This document shows positions 1 to 7,562 of a DNA stretch of 18,655 bases, in pieces. The position numbers and the translations under genes are program-made. The DNA is from a bacterium UBA3734 (GTDB lineage Bacteria > Bacteroidota > Bacteroidia > Bacteroidales > Bacteroidaceae), in NCBI GenBank assembly GCA_002372575.1, contig DFHC01000132.1, forward strand, positions 403-19,057. Direction: 5' to 3'. The number at the start of each line of letters is the position of its first letter. The first letter of the stretch is position 1. The notes under the pieces are model-generated. The model worked only from the letters and a program-made list of their open reading frames with translations, was not told the origin of the DNA and ran no database searches.

Positions 1-351
<351 letters not shown>

Positions 352-1089
352 TTACTGTTTTTCCATGACTTGGTTGCCATAGAGAATATGTCGTTTTTTC
401 TTGTTTATTTTCATCATCAGAAGGTTCTCTTCGCCGAAGTCGCAATAGAGTTTATCGCCTCGATATACGAATTTTCCGCGGTTCAACTGGCCGTCGGGAA
501 GCAGCTCCACGATTTGGTTTCCGCGAATCGTGACAACGACGGCACCATAGTCCGTCTCCACGCGCCAACTGCCCTCCAGCCAGTGCGGGGCGGAGCTGGT
601 GGCAGGATTGACTTGTTCCGTAGAGTCGTTGCGTTCGAGAATCTCGCTGCCATAGGAGCGCTCCTCGCTGCAATTCCTGACGAGGAAAACGGCCACGACA
701 AACGTCACGATGAACGCCAGCAGGCAGTTGCGCAGGCAGCCTCGATCCTTCCGCTGCGGATTCAGTCCGAAGGGATTTCTGGGCTCTTGGCGCGGAATCG
801 TGCGAATGAACGGGGGAGGCGTCTGCGGAGCCTGCCCCTGCGACTGCGTGGACGATTCCTGCGTGGCGGCGGGAGGCGTTTCGGTGGTGGCAGGGATGGG
901 GGGCACAGTGTTTTCCGTCGGTTTCTGCGGAATGTTCGGGGCGGCAGACTGCTGGGCATCTGCGGCTCCGTCGGCCACGTCGAACGTGAACGGCACTCCG
1001 CAGCGCGGACACACGCAAGCCACTTCATTCTCGCCCGAAGCAACGGGCGTGTCGTAGCGATAACGGCATTTGGGGCATTTTACTTCCAC
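352..1089 (-). CDS. Zinc-ribbon, single-pass membrane protein with C-terminal beta-rich domain
   Basis: 245 residues, function unknown. The N-terminus is a zinc ribbon of the MJ0042 type with Cys pairs at 5/8 and 27/30. A long Pro/Gln/Thr-rich linker follows (about 40-115), then one hydrophobic helix (about 119-137) flanked by basic residues and Cys. The C-terminal domain (about 170-245) begins HWLEGSWRVETDYGAVVVTI and looks like a small lipocalin-like or beta-sandwich fold (inference). The start is GTG at 1089: an in-frame TGA lies two codons upstream, so no earlier start is possible, and GAGGAAAA just before it could pair with 16S rRNA. It follows the coiled-coil gene by 40 bases and precedes trpS by 9. 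Being last of the unusual genes before trpS, it may belong to the tubulin/actin-like operon as a membrane-anchored accessory, but that rests on position only. Confidence 0.8.
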   Translation of the reverse strand: MEVKCPKCRYRYDTPVASGENEVACVCPRCGVPFTFDVADGAADAQQSAAPNIPQKPTENTVPPIPATTETPPAATQESSTQSQGQAPQTPPPFIRTIPRQEPRNPFGLNPQRKDRGCLRNCLLAFIVTFVVAVFLVRNCSEERSYGSEILERNDSTEQVNPATSSAPHWLEGSWRVETDYGAVVVTIRGNQIVELLPDGQLNRGKFVYRGDKLYCDFGEENLLMMKINKKKRHILYGNQVMEKQ

Positions 1090-1129
1090 TTTTCCTCAAT
1101 TAATCATTAAAAACTAAAAATTATGAATG

Positions 1130-1753
1130 CTATTCGAAGTGCACGACGGCCTTTCGGGTGATTTTCCAGCCCGTTCCCTCGCGCGATGCAGCACCTTCCT
1201 CTTCGGTGATGATGTGGCGCGGCTGCAGGGCGGTGTTTCCGCTGACCTTGCACGCGGGCTTGACGAACTGCGACACGCTGATCATCGCGGTGGCAATGGC
1301 GTCGGGCGTGTCGAGGAGGATGAATGTGCCATTCTGTCCGTCGCTGGTGGTGAGCTGGTAGATGCTCTTGCCTATCTGCTCTGTTTCTGAGGCTTGCAGG
1401 AACACGCCATCGGGCGTGGGGGCGGCCAAGAAGAGGTGTTGGGTGGTGGGTGATGGGTGGTGGATGTTGGGTGTTGGGTGATGGGTGATGGGTGATGGGT
1501 GTTGGGTGATGGGTGATGGCTCGGGCGAAGCGTTTTCCCCGATTCCAACAGCGTTTTCCTCGACTTCAACCGTGGTTTCCTGCTCTGGAATGGCCTGCTT
1601 TTCAGCCATTTGCGCTTCCAGCTCCGCAATTCTGGCTTCCATCCTGTGGCATTTCCGCTCCAGATGCTCCAATCGCTGAAACAGCTCCTGCAAATCGGGC
1701 TGCGGCAGGTCGTTTTCCTTCTTATTGTTGTTGAAATTAAACATCAAATTCAA
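1130..1753 (-). CDS. Coiled-coil protein with repeat-derived linker and conserved-looking C-terminal domain
   Basis: 207 residues, no named family recognised. The N-terminus is short and Asn-rich (MNLMFNFNNNKKEND). A charged, heptad-like helix follows (about 18-55) and should form a coiled coil. Residues about 79-106 are a Pro/His/Thr/Ile linker encoded directly by a 7-base tandem repeat. The C-terminal domain (about 107-207) starts LFLAAPTPDGVFLQASETEQ and includes IGKSIYQL, GTFILLDTPDAIATAMISV and VKPACKV, which look like a folded alpha/beta domain. There is no signal peptide or membrane helix, so it is probably cytoplasmic. ATG at 1753 is used; an ATG at codon 4 is also possible. It sits between the actin/Hsp70-like gene (104-base spacer full of repeats) and the zinc-ribbon gene. 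It may be a cytoplasmic partner of the NTPases (inference). Confidence 0.78.
   Translation of the reverse strand: MNLMFNFNNNKKENDLPQPDLQELFQRLEHLERKCHRMEARIAELEAQMAEKQAIPEQETTVEVEENAVGIGENASPEPSPITQHPSPITHHPTPNIHHPSPTTQHLFLAAPTPDGVFLQASETEQIGKSIYQLTTSDGQNGTFILLDTPDAIATAMISVSQFVKPACKVSGNTALQPRHIITEEEGAASREGTGWKITRKAVVHFE
1438..1521 (+). repeat. 7-base tandem repeat (GGGTGAT/GGGTGTT type) inside a coding region
   Basis: About a dozen copies of a heptamer, mostly GGGTGAT with GGGTGTT and GGGTGGT variants. It lies wholly inside the 207-residue coiled-coil protein gene (minus strand). Seven bases is not a multiple of three, so three units encode a 7-residue period (HPSPITH-like). Gain or loss of one unit would shift the frame and remove the C-terminal domain. 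Confidence 0.9.
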
Positions 1754-1820
1754 TTTACATTTTACGATTTCACAATTTCACAATTTTACAATTTTACAAT
1801 TTTACGATTTTACAATTTCT
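1752..1820. repeat. AT-rich array of (TTT)(A/C)CAATTT/ACGATTT units
   Basis: This noncoding spacer between the actin/Hsp70-like gene and the coiled-coil gene is made of repeated 8-10-base units such as TTTCACAATT, TTTTACAATT and TTTTACGATT. The same kind of array, also next to a GC-rich palindrome, fills the metA-rlhA spacer at about 14514-14578, and shorter versions occur at 5335-5361. The pattern marks it as a dispersed low-complexity element rather than gene-specific regulation. Confidence 0.85.
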
Positions 1821-1821
1821 C

Positions 1822-1859
1822 GGCTTCTCCCCTCCCTTTGGAGGGGCTGGGGGGAGGCT
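1822..1859. repeat. GC-rich interspersed palindrome, copy 1
   Basis: The hairpin CCCCTCC-CTTT-GGAGGGG (1829-1835 pairing with 1840-1846) is followed by CTGGGGGGAGGC. The minus-strand reading starts CCTCCCCCCAGCCCCTCC. The element touches the TAG stop codon of the actin/Hsp70-like gene (1858-1860). Close relatives occur at 14581-14616, 13434-13473 and 12931-12967, so it is a dispersed REP-like element. It might also act as a transcription attenuator inside the operon. Confidence 0.85.
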
Positions 1860-4800
1860 ATAGATTTTCAATCAAATTGTCGCGAATGCTGCCGATGATG
1901 GGATAGAAGAACACCGTGTCTTCGATGGGATCGCTACCGTTTTTTTCGTCGGCGTTCTTGTTGACGAAGTTCCAGCCGTTGAGCAGGTGGTGTTCGAGGT
2001 CTTTGTTCACGAGTTCCTTGAAGCGCAGCAGCGACTTGTTATCGACGAGGAAGCGGTCCACCACGTGGATATCGTCGCAGAGCTGGCAGAAGAAATCGTT
2101 GTACTCGCGCACGGCGGCCACCAGTTGCTGGCGCACCTCTGCCGAGGCCATGTCGTCGTAGGTGAGACGCTGGTGGCTGAGCATCGAATAGTTGTATTTC
2201 AGCGGCGTGGAGAGGTCGTCGAGCAGCTTGTTGAGCTGTTCCACGCTGACGCATCCGCTGTCGTCGCGCACCTGCATGAGCGCACCGCGACAGGTGATTT
2301 GCTTCGGTTCCTTACGCTCCATCACCACCGAGAAGCCATCGGCATCGTATTTCTCGCCATAGACGCGCTCGAAAACGGCCTGCGTGATGAGGTCGAGGTC
2401 GCGCTTCGTACCCACGATGTCGAGCACTTTCGAACCCGTGCCGCTGAACATCACCGAGCGGGGTTTTTCCAGTCCGCGCTGGCGCATGGTCTGCGCCACG
2501 TAGTAGATGAGCGTGACGTAGAAATAGATGAAGATGATTTTTCGCTGCGCGTCTTCGTTGAGGCGCTGGTTGTAGCTGAAAACGTCGTTTTTGCCCACCA
2601 CCTTGTTGTTGTAAACCGAGAAGAGGAAGGCGTTGATGTCTTCGCTCTTGCGCTTGGCGGTGATGTCGTCGAGAATGCCGTTGAGCTCGCCGTAGCGCTC
2701 GTCGTCGCTGTCGAAGAGCCGCTTGAAGTAATCGACGTATTTCACGAGCATCGGGTTCGAGTCGCCGTGCGGCACTTCTGAGAAAGCGTCGCCGAAGAGC
2801 ACGTTGGCCGCGAAGCGGAACGAGGTGAGGATGGTGGGTTGCTGGGCATTGCTCTCGAACACGACCACGTCGCTCGAACCACCGCCGATGTCGATGCTGG
2901 CCACGTTTGAGGCCGACCCTCGGAACTGGCTCGACGACTTGTAGAAATAGTACGGCGCCACCGACTCAGGCATCTGAATGAGGTTTTGCTCGCTCACGGG
3001 AATGCCGAACACCTCGCGGAAGGTTTTCTCCCACATTTCGCTCATCTTGCGAATGTTTCCAACCTTCATCGCAAGCGGATAGAACCACACGAGGCGCGTC
3101 TTCGTGAGGTCGCCGTTTTCGAGCAGCACCTTCGTGCGCATCAGCTGGGCGAGCTCCGTCATATAGGCTTTCACGCGCTTCGACGTGGCCATCTCCGTGC
3201 TCCATTTCAGGTTCGGCACGACGCGGTTGCCAAAGCCGATGCTCTCCTTCTCGTAGATGAAGGGAATGTTGGCGTCGGCCAGTGCGAGAATAGCATCGAC
3301 GTGCTCGGCATCGAGCCGTTCGGCCTCACTGATGACGGTGCGCTGCGGGAATCCGTAGTCGTCGCCAATGGTCTTGGGCAGGAATTCCTGCTTCAGAATG
3401 ACGTCGTAGAGAATCTGTCCGCCGTTGTAGAGCGTGGCCAGAAGTCGCTGCGAGGCTGCCGAGTTGAGCATGAGCGGCTCGGGCATGTCGCTGCCCTTCA
3501 TGCACTCGAGGTGGGTGTTTGTGGTGCCGAAATCGACGGCAAACGTGAAGGCATCGTGTCCGGGGATGTAGGCCGGCCAGCGCGGGCAGACCATTCCCTC
3601 GGCGGCGCGATTGCCTCGGTCGTCGGTGAGCGTCACGGCGATGTAGTCGAAGTCGCCGGCGAGTTTGTAGTATTGCGAGCCCACGCGCTTCTCCGACTTC
3701 AGGCTGCGCTCGCGCACGACGACGTTGTCGCCCGTAATCTGCCGCTGGTAGCCATTTTGGAAGAACGAAAGCGTGAGGCCGTAGTTTTGCAGCTGTCCCA
3801 AGGCGCGATCCACGAGCTGCACAGCGTATTGGTTCGTCTGCGGCGTGCGCACAAACGGAAAAACGCTCAGCGCGAAGGGCACGGTGATGAAATAGCCTCG
3901 GTTGTTGGCCTGGTCGTAGCGCAGGTCGGTGGTCTGAGCGGCCACGTAGTTGCGCTCAAGCGTGATGTATTTGCCCTGTTTCTGCACGGGAATGCGCAGA
4001 ATGGCCCGCACGGTTTCGGTGGCACCGTTCTGCGTGTGGATGAGCTCGAATTTCGGCTTTCCGGCAACGGTTCCCCAGAGGTCGGCCACGTTGAAATACT
4101 TGAAAAACAGCGGTTTCAGTGGCAGCACGAAGTCGCAGTCGTCGGTGTCGCGCGAGCCCACGCTCAGGTTTCCGTCGAAGAAGCAGTCGCGGTCGAGCGT
4201 GTAGTCGAGCTTGATGAGCGTCGGCTGGAAGAAATCGTCGTCGGTGAGCCAGGGATATTCGTGCGAAGTGGCGGGCAGCACGCGCTTCTCGGGCGGCAGC
4301 CGATAGTCTTCGGGACGAATCACCGTGGCGTCGGTCCAGGGCGACGTGATGTATTTGAACGGGTCGGTCTGCGGCGCGTTCAAGTGGTTTTGCAGCACGA
4401 GCGGCAGCGGGCCTGCGCAGTCGTCGCGCGAGGGAACAATCTTGAAATCGCTCTCCTGAATGGCTTTCTGCACGTCTTCGACCCTCGCCTGATAGAACGG
4501 TACGCCAAGGGCCTGAATGCCCTCGTCCATCTTTGCAAACGACGTGTCGAGGAAGGTTTTGGCGCGCTCGATGCTTTCGTAGTCGTAGGCGGCGGGGTTG
4601 CCCACCTCTTTCAGAATCTCGTTTTGCAGCGTCGGCGGCAACAGCGGGAGCGAGGCGATGAGGTAGCCATTCAGCTCGCCACACCATTTTTTCAGGTCGG
4701 GATAGGCCGTGAACAGCGCGTAGAGGTATTTCACGAACTTCTGGTCGCGCTGGTGGAGCGGTCGCCAGAGGTCGAAAAGGTTCACGTTCTGCTCGACGGG

Positions 4801-5331
4801 AATGGGGAATCGGCCTTCGCGGGCGTTGGGTGTGGCCATGAACAGCGTCACGGGCGACGTGGAGCCGACGACCTGATTGCCATAGACGAGGAAATAGATT
4901 CGGTCCATGCGGTCGAAGTTGAAGGCCTCCTTGTCTTGCTCAAGAAACATCTCGATGGTTTCGCCGAGCAGTTTGTGCTGGGGCGAGTTCTTGAGCATTT
5001 CGAGCTGGGTGTCGCGGTTCCACTCCACGATGCGCAGCTGGTTGCGCAGCTCGGAATAGTTGAAGAAGAGCTGTGCCACGTCGAGCGCGTTCGACACGAG
5101 TTTCTCGTCCATCGCCTCGCCTTGCAGCCGACTGTGCATCGAGAGTCGCTTGAAGGCGTTTTTCACGAGGTCCATCTGCGCGAAGGGCGACGGAATGGCC
5201 GTGCGAGGCTGCTGCGACAAGCCACCGTTGGGGTCGTCGATCATATCGATTTCGTCGGCGTTATACTGGCTGGTCAGGGGAATCCATCCCTCGCCCGTCG
5301 TCTTGTTGTTGTAGGATAATATCTTGCTCAT
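1858..5331 (-). CDS. Large protein with Hsp70/actin-fold ATPase domain
   Basis: 1157 residues, function unknown. The nucleotide-binding signatures of the Hsp70/actin/sugar-kinase superfamily are visible in order. Phosphate-1 is FAVDFGTTNTH with the key Asp at 600; phosphate-2 is IDIGGGSSDVVVF with Asp at 814; the adenosine motif is SVMFSGTGSKVLDIVG near 958-973. The ATPase therefore spans roughly 595-990. The first ~590 residues match no family I recognise, and about 990-1157 look helical. No signal peptide or obvious membrane helix is seen, so it is probably cytoplasmic. It starts 30 bases after the tubulin-like gene stop with no promoter box between, so the two NTPases are very likely co-expressed. 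It resembles in architecture the large Hsp70-like proteins annotated as SrfB-type or Hsc70/actin family, but I cannot confirm that relation. Its TAG stop abuts a GC-rich repeat. Confidence 0.9.
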   Translation of the reverse strand: MSKILSYNNKTTGEGWIPLTSQYNADEIDMIDDPNGGLSQQPRTAIPSPFAQMDLVKNAFKRLSMHSRLQGEAMDEKLVSNALDVAQLFFNYSELRNQLRIVEWNRDTQLEMLKNSPQHKLLGETIEMFLEQDKEAFNFDRMDRIYFLVYGNQVVGSTSPVTLFMATPNAREGRFPIPVEQNVNLFDLWRPLHQRDQKFVKYLYALFTAYPDLKKWCGELNGYLIASLPLLPPTLQNEILKEVGNPAAYDYESIERAKTFLDTSFAKMDEGIQALGVPFYQARVEDVQKAIQESDFKIVPSRDDCAGPLPLVLQNHLNAPQTDPFKYITSPWTDATVIRPEDYRLPPEKRVLPATSHEYPWLTDDDFFQPTLIKLDYTLDRDCFFDGNLSVGSRDTDDCDFVLPLKPLFFKYFNVADLWGTVAGKPKFELIHTQNGATETVRAILRIPVQKQGKYITLERNYVAAQTTDLRYDQANNRGYFITVPFALSVFPFVRTPQTNQYAVQLVDRALGQLQNYGLTLSFFQNGYQRQITGDNVVVRERSLKSEKRVGSQYYKLAGDFDYIAVTLTDDRGNRAAEGMVCPRWPAYIPGHDAFTFAVDFGTTNTHLECMKGSDMPEPLMLNSAASQRLLATLYNGGQILYDVILKQEFLPKTIGDDYGFPQRTVISEAERLDAEHVDAILALADANIPFIYEKESIGFGNRVVPNLKWSTEMATSKRVKAYMTELAQLMRTKVLLENGDLTKTRLVWFYPLAMKVGNIRKMSEMWEKTFREVFGIPVSEQNLIQMPESVAPYYFYKSSSQFRGSASNVASIDIGGGSSDVVVFESNAQQPTILTSFRFAANVLFGDAFSEVPHGDSNPMLVKYVDYFKRLFDSDDERYGELNGILDDITAKRKSEDINAFLFSVYNNKVVGKNDVFSYNQRLNEDAQRKIIFIYFYVTLIYYVAQTMRQRGLEKPRSVMFSGTGSKVLDIVGTKRDLDLITQAVFERVYGEKYDADGFSVVMERKEPKQITCRGALMQVRDDSGCVSVEQLNKLLDDLSTPLKYNYSMLSHQRLTYDDMASAEVRQQLVAAVREYNDFFCQLCDDIHVVDRFLVDNKSLLRFKELVNKDLEHHLLNGWNFVNKNADEKNGSDPIEDTVFFYPIIGSIRDNLIENL

Positions 5332-5361
5332 TTGACCAATTTACAATTTACAATTAACAAA

Positions 5362-6906
5362 TTACACTACACCCGCAAACTTCTCGTCGAGCAACTGGTC
5401 GAGCGTTTCGTCGAGCAGGTCGAGCAGCTTCAGCGCGGTGCGGTCGGTGCCGTATTTCTGCGTCTTCATCGCCTGCTGCGACGCCTTGTTCAGCGCCGAA
5501 AGCACGCTCTTGTAGTCGATGGTCGATTTCAGGAATCCGCTCTTCGGGGCGATGTCGGTGAGGCTGTCGCTCAGCTTGTCGGTGTTCAGGTTGAAGGGCA
5601 CGAAGCTACGCTGGTTTTGCCTCAATTCGCGCAACCACTGGCGATACGACACGTAGAAATCGGCCGTGAGCGTGTTGTAGAACGAAGTCGAGAGGAAGCT
5701 GCTGCCGATTTCGGGCTTGTCTTGCGTATAGCCGCGCCCGATGTCTTGCTTCAGCTGGTTTGTGATGTAGAGATAGGCCAGATAGAACTTCGCCATCTGG
5801 CGGTTCACCAGCGCACGCGTCGGCACGCCGAAGTCCTTCAGCGAAAGCGTCTGCTTGTCGTAGGCCAGACCGAACTCCTTGAAAATGGGGTTCTGCGCAT
5901 TGCCGTCAACGGTCTGCAACTGGTCGTCGGGGATACTGAGGAAGTCGAGAATCGACAGGGCACCGACGTATTCCACGAGGTGCGCGTCGTTGCGCTGGCC
6001 GTTGCCGCCCGGGTCGTTGAAATAGGGGTTCGACGGCACCTGGTCGCCCAAGTAGTAGCAGGCGTTGATTTTCGACAGCGGCAAATCGACACCGTTCTGG
6101 CGCAGACCCGTCAGGTTGTCGTGGTAATAGAACAATGCCGACTTGGTTTTCGAGATGAAATCGCCACGCGAAATCGGGCTGTTGTCGTCTTGCTGCACGT
6201 TGAAATAGGGCAAAACGGTCAACGCACCGATTCGTGCGTCGCGCAGGTCGCCTCGGTTGTTGATTTGGGCGTTGTTGGCGGCGTTTCTGATGTTTTTCAC
6301 AATGATCGGATAGCCCGCGGCACCCGTTCCGCCGAAGATGCTCGACACGACGAACACGCGGTCGGTCTTCTGAAACACGTTCGAGAACTGGCGGAACTCC
6401 TCCGAGTCCTTGAACTGGTTGAGGGCGACGCTGCCGATGTTGGGCGAACCGACGAAACCAATGTCCATCTTCGTCTGCAACTGATAGTCGCTGAACATCA
6501 TCGAGCACAGTGCCTGATTGCCTGTGTCGAGTGTCGAATAGTTGATGAAGTCCTGGAATTTCTTCGACTCGATGGCGCCCATATTGAACAAAAACGTGTC
6601 GCTCAACTGCGAACCATTGGGCAGAATGTCGGCCAGACTCGAAGTTTTCACCGAGAAGAAGCCTTTTTTCACATCGACCTGCTCGCCGTATAGCGTGCGC
6701 CGAATCTGTTTATACCAGCGCATCAGGTTGTCCGTGCGCTTCAGGTCTTCGTTGGCCTTGTGCGGGTCCACAACGATGGGAACAATCTCGAGCGGCATGG
6801 GTTGCCCCTGCTCATCCACAGGATGAACGCCTGCGGCCAGCTGCATGATGAGCGGTCGCATCACGCGCGAGCCAGTGCCGCCTACAAGGAATAGGAATAA
6901 TCGCAT
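5362..6906 (-). CDS. Tubulin/FtsZ-superfamily protein (Tubulin_2-like)
   Basis: 514 residues. The N-terminus LFLFLVGGTGSRVMRPL fits the first nucleotide-binding strand and glycine loop of the tubulin/FtsZ fold. The segment VVSSIFGGTGAAGYPIIVKN carries the tubulin signature GGTG at residues 192-195, so GTP binding is predicted. The length exceeds most FtsZ proteins (roughly 350-450 residues), and I do not see a clear T7 GxxNxDxxD loop, so polymer-coupled hydrolysis is not assured. It is distinct from division FtsZ and best fits the tubulin-like family (Pfam Tubulin_2). It is followed after 30 bases by the actin/Hsp70-like ATPase and preceded by a four-helix membrane protein 80 bases upstream. 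Neighbours suggest work at the membrane (inference). The start ATG at 6906 puts the glycine loop at the expected distance from the N-terminus. Confidence 0.88.
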   Translation of the reverse strand: MRLFLFLVGGTGSRVMRPLIMQLAAGVHPVDEQGQPMPLEIVPIVVDPHKANEDLKRTDNLMRWYKQIRRTLYGEQVDVKKGFFSVKTSSLADILPNGSQLSDTFLFNMGAIESKKFQDFINYSTLDTGNQALCSMMFSDYQLQTKMDIGFVGSPNIGSVALNQFKDSEEFRQFSNVFQKTDRVFVVSSIFGGTGAAGYPIIVKNIRNAANNAQINNRGDLRDARIGALTVLPYFNVQQDDNSPISRGDFISKTKSALFYYHDNLTGLRQNGVDLPLSKINACYYLGDQVPSNPYFNDPGGNGQRNDAHLVEYVGALSILDFLSIPDDQLQTVDGNAQNPIFKEFGLAYDKQTLSLKDFGVPTRALVNRQMAKFYLAYLYITNQLKQDIGRGYTQDKPEIGSSFLSTSFYNTLTADFYVSYRQWLRELRQNQRSFVPFNLNTDKLSDSLTDIAPKSGFLKSTIDYKSVLSALNKASQQAMKTQKYGTDRTALKLLDLLDETLDQLLDEKFAGVV

Positions 6907-6986
6907 TTATCTCAATTAACAATTAAAATCTTATCATTGATTATTAGTTTTTATCTCATCGCCGGCTGTGAATTGTAAATTGGAGG

Positions 6987-7433
6987 CTACTCCGGTATGG
7001 GCGTATGCCTGCAATTCGACGACCACCAGCGCATCGAGAACGATGCCACGACGAAGAGCACGGCCTCGACGAAAAGGTCCACCGTGGCAAAGCTGAACAG
7101 CTGCGCCGAGAAATCGTAGCCCTCAGCCGAGAGCGAATTGTTACAGAGCACGAAACTCGTCACCGGAGCCACCACGCAGGCCGCACCGAGCACGCAGAGC
7201 CAGTGCCACCAGCGCGAGAAGCGCACCGAGTTGATGACATAGTAGAACACGGCGGCCAGCACCCAGGCCACGAGCACCGTCACCACCGCCACCACGAAGT
7301 AGAGGTTCTGGTTGTACATCTCGTTCGAGAACTGCCGCTCGTAGTAGAGCGCCTCGAAAATCGCCGTGTTCAGCAGCAGGAACAGCAGCGAAACCACCGC
7401 ACCCGCAATCAGCAAAATCGAATTTTTCATCAT
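6987..7433 (-). CDS. Small four-helix integral membrane protein
   Basis: 148 residues, no family recognised. Four hydrophobic segments are visible: about 5-26 (ILLIAGAVVSLLFLLL), 45-68 (LYFVVAVVTVLVAWVLAAVF), 77-98 (LCVLGAACVVAPVTSFVL) and 114-132 (VDLFVEAVLFVVASF). A 20-residue polar loop between helices 1 and 2 (YYERQFSNEMYNQN) and a polar C-tail follow from this layout. It is the first gene of the probable operon leading into the tubulin-like and actin/Hsp70-like genes and has a good TAACTTTG promoter 41 bases upstream. A role as membrane anchor or partner for the cytoskeletal NTPases is inferred from position. Two adjacent ATGs (7433, 7430) are possible starts. Confidence 0.82.
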   Translation of the reverse strand: MMKNSILLIAGAVVSLLFLLLNTAIFEALYYERQFSNEMYNQNLYFVVAVVTVLVAWVLAAVFYYVINSVRFSRWWHWLCVLGAACVVAPVTSFVLCNNSLSAEGYDFSAQLFSFATVDLFVEAVLFVVASFSMRWWSSNCRHTPIPE

Positions 7434-7473
7434 TTTCCGTTGAATTCAAATCATAAGTTTCTGAAACTGACTG

Positions 7474-7504
7474 CAAAGTTACAAAATTGTTCCGACACAC
7501 ACAA
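7474..7504 (-). promoter_or_regulatory. Bacteroidetes-type promoter for the membrane protein/tubulin/actin-like operon
   Basis: On the minus strand a -7 box TAACTTTG (7474-7481) lies 20 bases downstream of TTG (7502-7504), matching the Bacteroidetes housekeeping consensus TTG-N19-21-TAnnTTTG. It gives a leader of roughly 35 bases before ATG 7433. Confidence 0.75.
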
Positions 7505-7505
7505 T

Positions 7506-7539
7506 AATTAAGGTGGAAAATTGATTTTCCACCTTAATT
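7506..7539 (-). terminator. Perfect 15-bp hairpin after the vWA gene
   Basis: AATTAAGGTGGAAAA (7506-7520) pairs perfectly with TTTTCCACCTTAATT (7525-7539) around a TTGA loop. It lies 23 bases past the vWA stop codon and directly upstream of the next promoter, so it probably ends vWA transcription. There is no long U-tract. Because it ends one base before the -33 element of the next promoter, it could also be an operator-like palindrome for that operon. Confidence 0.65.
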
Positions 7540-7562
7540 CTGCGTTGTTCCGATAGTCATTC

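Noticed and set aside
1438..1521. CRISPR-like repeat array
   Set aside because: The units are 7 bases with no spacers and lie in a coding region; this is a microsatellite.
2986..5319. A 777-codon open frame on the plus strand opposite the actin/Hsp70-like gene
   Set aside because: It is a shadow: the minus-strand frame carries intact ATPase motifs in order, and the plus frame is an Arg/Val/His-rich translation with no domain, as expected from GC-rich antisense sequence.
5332..6693. A 453-codon plus-strand frame opposite the tubulin-like gene
   Set aside because: Antisense shadow, Val/Arg/Glu-rich, without motifs; the tubulin signature lies in the minus strand.
5362..6906. Cell-division FtsZ
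   Set aside because: Too long, lacks typical FtsZ N-terminal and C-terminal tail sequences, and has no division-cluster neighbours; a divergent tubulin-like family fits better.
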